A DNA stretch of 6,304 nt from Bacillota bacterium (lineage in GTDB: Bacteria; Bacillota_E; Sulfobacillia; Sulfobacillales; Sulfobacillaceae). The stretch spans positions 1 to 6,304 of the forward strand of contig JAKAAS010000112.1 of NCBI GenBank assembly GCA_021802225.1, in the 5' to 3' direction. The notes below the pieces were generated by a model, which saw only the letters and a list, made by a program, of their open reading frames with translations, ran no database searches and was not told the origin of the DNA. A program made the position numbers and the translations under genes. Of the stretch, positions 5,765-6,304 are shown piece by piece. The stretch's first letter is position 1. Every line of letters starts with the position of its first letter.

Positions 5765-6304
5765 ATGTCCACCACCCTAGACGACATTGCCTATCGAGCA
5801 CAGCAGCAACCTGCCGCGCGGTTTACCGCGCTGGCGCACCATTTGACGGAAGACTTTCTGGAAGAAACGTGGCAGATGCTCAACGCGCACGGCGCCCCGG
5901 GCCTGTCGGGGGAAACCATGGAGGCCTATGCGCGCGTGCGGCGATTTCGCATCGCGACACTGGTCGAGCGGCTGAAGGCGCACGCGTACCGCGTGCCGCC
6001 CATCCGCCGCGTGTATATCCCGAAACCGGGACAACCGCAGAAACAGCGGCCCCTCGGCATCCCCGAAGTGGAGGACCGCCTCTTGCAGGCGGCCGTCAGT
6101 CGGTTGCTGACACCGATCTATGAAGCGGACTTCCGAGACAGCTCCTACGGGTTCCGTCCGGGCCGCAGTCCCCACGATGCTCTCCGGGCCGTGGAGCAGA
6201 CGGTCATGCGCCGTCCCATTCGGGAAGTGTTTGAGGCGGACATCCGCGGGTTCTTTGACCACATCCAACATGACTGGCTGATGAAAATGCTGGCCCTGCG
6301 CATC
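5765..6304 (+). CDS. ltrA: Group II intron-encoded reverse transcriptase/maturase, N-terminal part
   Basis: The first 180 residues of the intron protein, open to the right edge. It would help the intron fold and splice, and copy it into DNA by target-primed reverse transcription. ATG follows AGAGGAG (5752-5758) by 6 bases. The N-terminal block, about 5-39 (LDDIAYRAQQQP, then FTALAHHLTEDFLEETW), is typical of a large bacterial subfamily of these proteins. Conserved RT blocks follow: GAPGLSGET (43-51), the finger motif YIPKPG then RPLGIP (84-100), SSYGFRPGRSPHDAL (126-140), and the first catalytic aspartate in EADIRGFFD (157-165, Asp159). The usual GAPGVDG is changed to GAPGLSG, so a normally conserved Asp is missing there. 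The YADD site, the maturase domain and any endonuclease domain lie outside the window. No frameshift or stop is seen. Confidence 0.93.
   Translation, partial: MSTTLDDIAYRAQQQPAARFTALAHHLTEDFLEETWQMLNAHGAPGLSGETMEAYARVRRFRIATLVERLKAHAYRVPPIRRVYIPKPGQPQKQRPLGIPEVEDRLLQAAVSRLLTPIYEADFRDSSYGFRPGRSPHDALRAVEQTVMRRPIREVFEADIRGFFDHIQHDWLMKMLALRI

Larger units (their letters stand above)
5273..6304 (+). mobile_element. Group II intron, 5' part (runs off the right edge)
   Basis: A self-splicing retroelement carrying its own reverse transcriptase. The proposed 5' end is GTACG at 5273, one change from the GUGYG consensus. Three things support it. GCCA/TGGC pairing at 5277-5280 and 5286-5289 follows directly, as in known introns. 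The conserved GGTGCGATTCC hairpin begins about 27 bases in, the spacing seen in the Oceanobacillus intron. IBS1-EBS1 complementarity ends exactly at this point. The element lies in the same direction as the transport operon, 58 bases after its last stop. It is visibly richer in G+C than the transporter genes, consistent with arrival by transfer. The 3' end, including domains V and VI, lies outside the window, so completeness and activity cannot be judged. Confidence 0.85.

Noticed and set aside
5125..5787. 220-codon minus-strand frame over the intron 5' region
   Set aside because: It overlaps the permease end, the ribozyme and the maturase start in antisense. Long chance frames are expected in G+C-rich structured RNA, and the product has no recognisable domain.

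Overview
The window looks like chromosomal DNA of a moderately G+C bacterium with Gram-positive-style expression signals: strong AGGAGG-type ribosome binding sites, GTG and TTG starts, and a sugar-binding protein made as a lipoprotein. A Firmicute of the Sulfobacillus or thermophilic Clostridia kind would fit, but that is an inference from style and protein resemblance and no marker gene is present.

Left edge (1-184, minus strand): the first 40 codons of a small protein with two CxxC pairs (zinc-ribbon type), with a good ribosome binding site and a plausible promoter. About 430 bases (123-555) then hold no gene I can support, only the promoter of that small gene and some weak hairpins.

Centre (556-5214): a sugar-uptake locus. 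A ROK-family repressor on the minus strand is divergent from a three-gene plus-strand operon. The operon encodes a lipoprotein sugar-binding protein of the glucose/mannose-binding type and two MalF/MalG-like permeases. The 230-base divergent control region has a candidate promoter in each direction and a short palindrome, GTTGTCAAC, over the -35 box of the transporter promoter. A perfect 10-bp hairpin followed by a T-rich tract separates the binding-protein gene from the first permease, whose real start is probably a TTG just after the hairpin. No ATPase gene is present, so the permeases probably share an ATPase encoded elsewhere. The likely logic is that ROK senses a sugar or sugar phosphate and controls import, with the hairpin setting a high ratio of binding protein to permease.

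Right edge (5273-6304, running off the window): a group II intron in the same direction as the operon, starting 58 bases after the last permease stop. About 490 bases of ribozyme domains I-III are followed by the first 180 codons of the intron-encoded reverse transcriptase/maturase. The 5' boundary is set by resemblance to known intron 5' ends and by a 7-bp pairing between the flanking DNA (IBS1, 5266-5272) and an intron loop (EBS1, 5467-5473). The intron interior and 3' end lie outside the window.

I found no evidence of a wholly new system. The most informative observations are the unlisted zinc-ribbon gene, the intercistronic hairpin with the TTG start, the operator candidate, and the intron boundary with its atypical GTACG 5' end.
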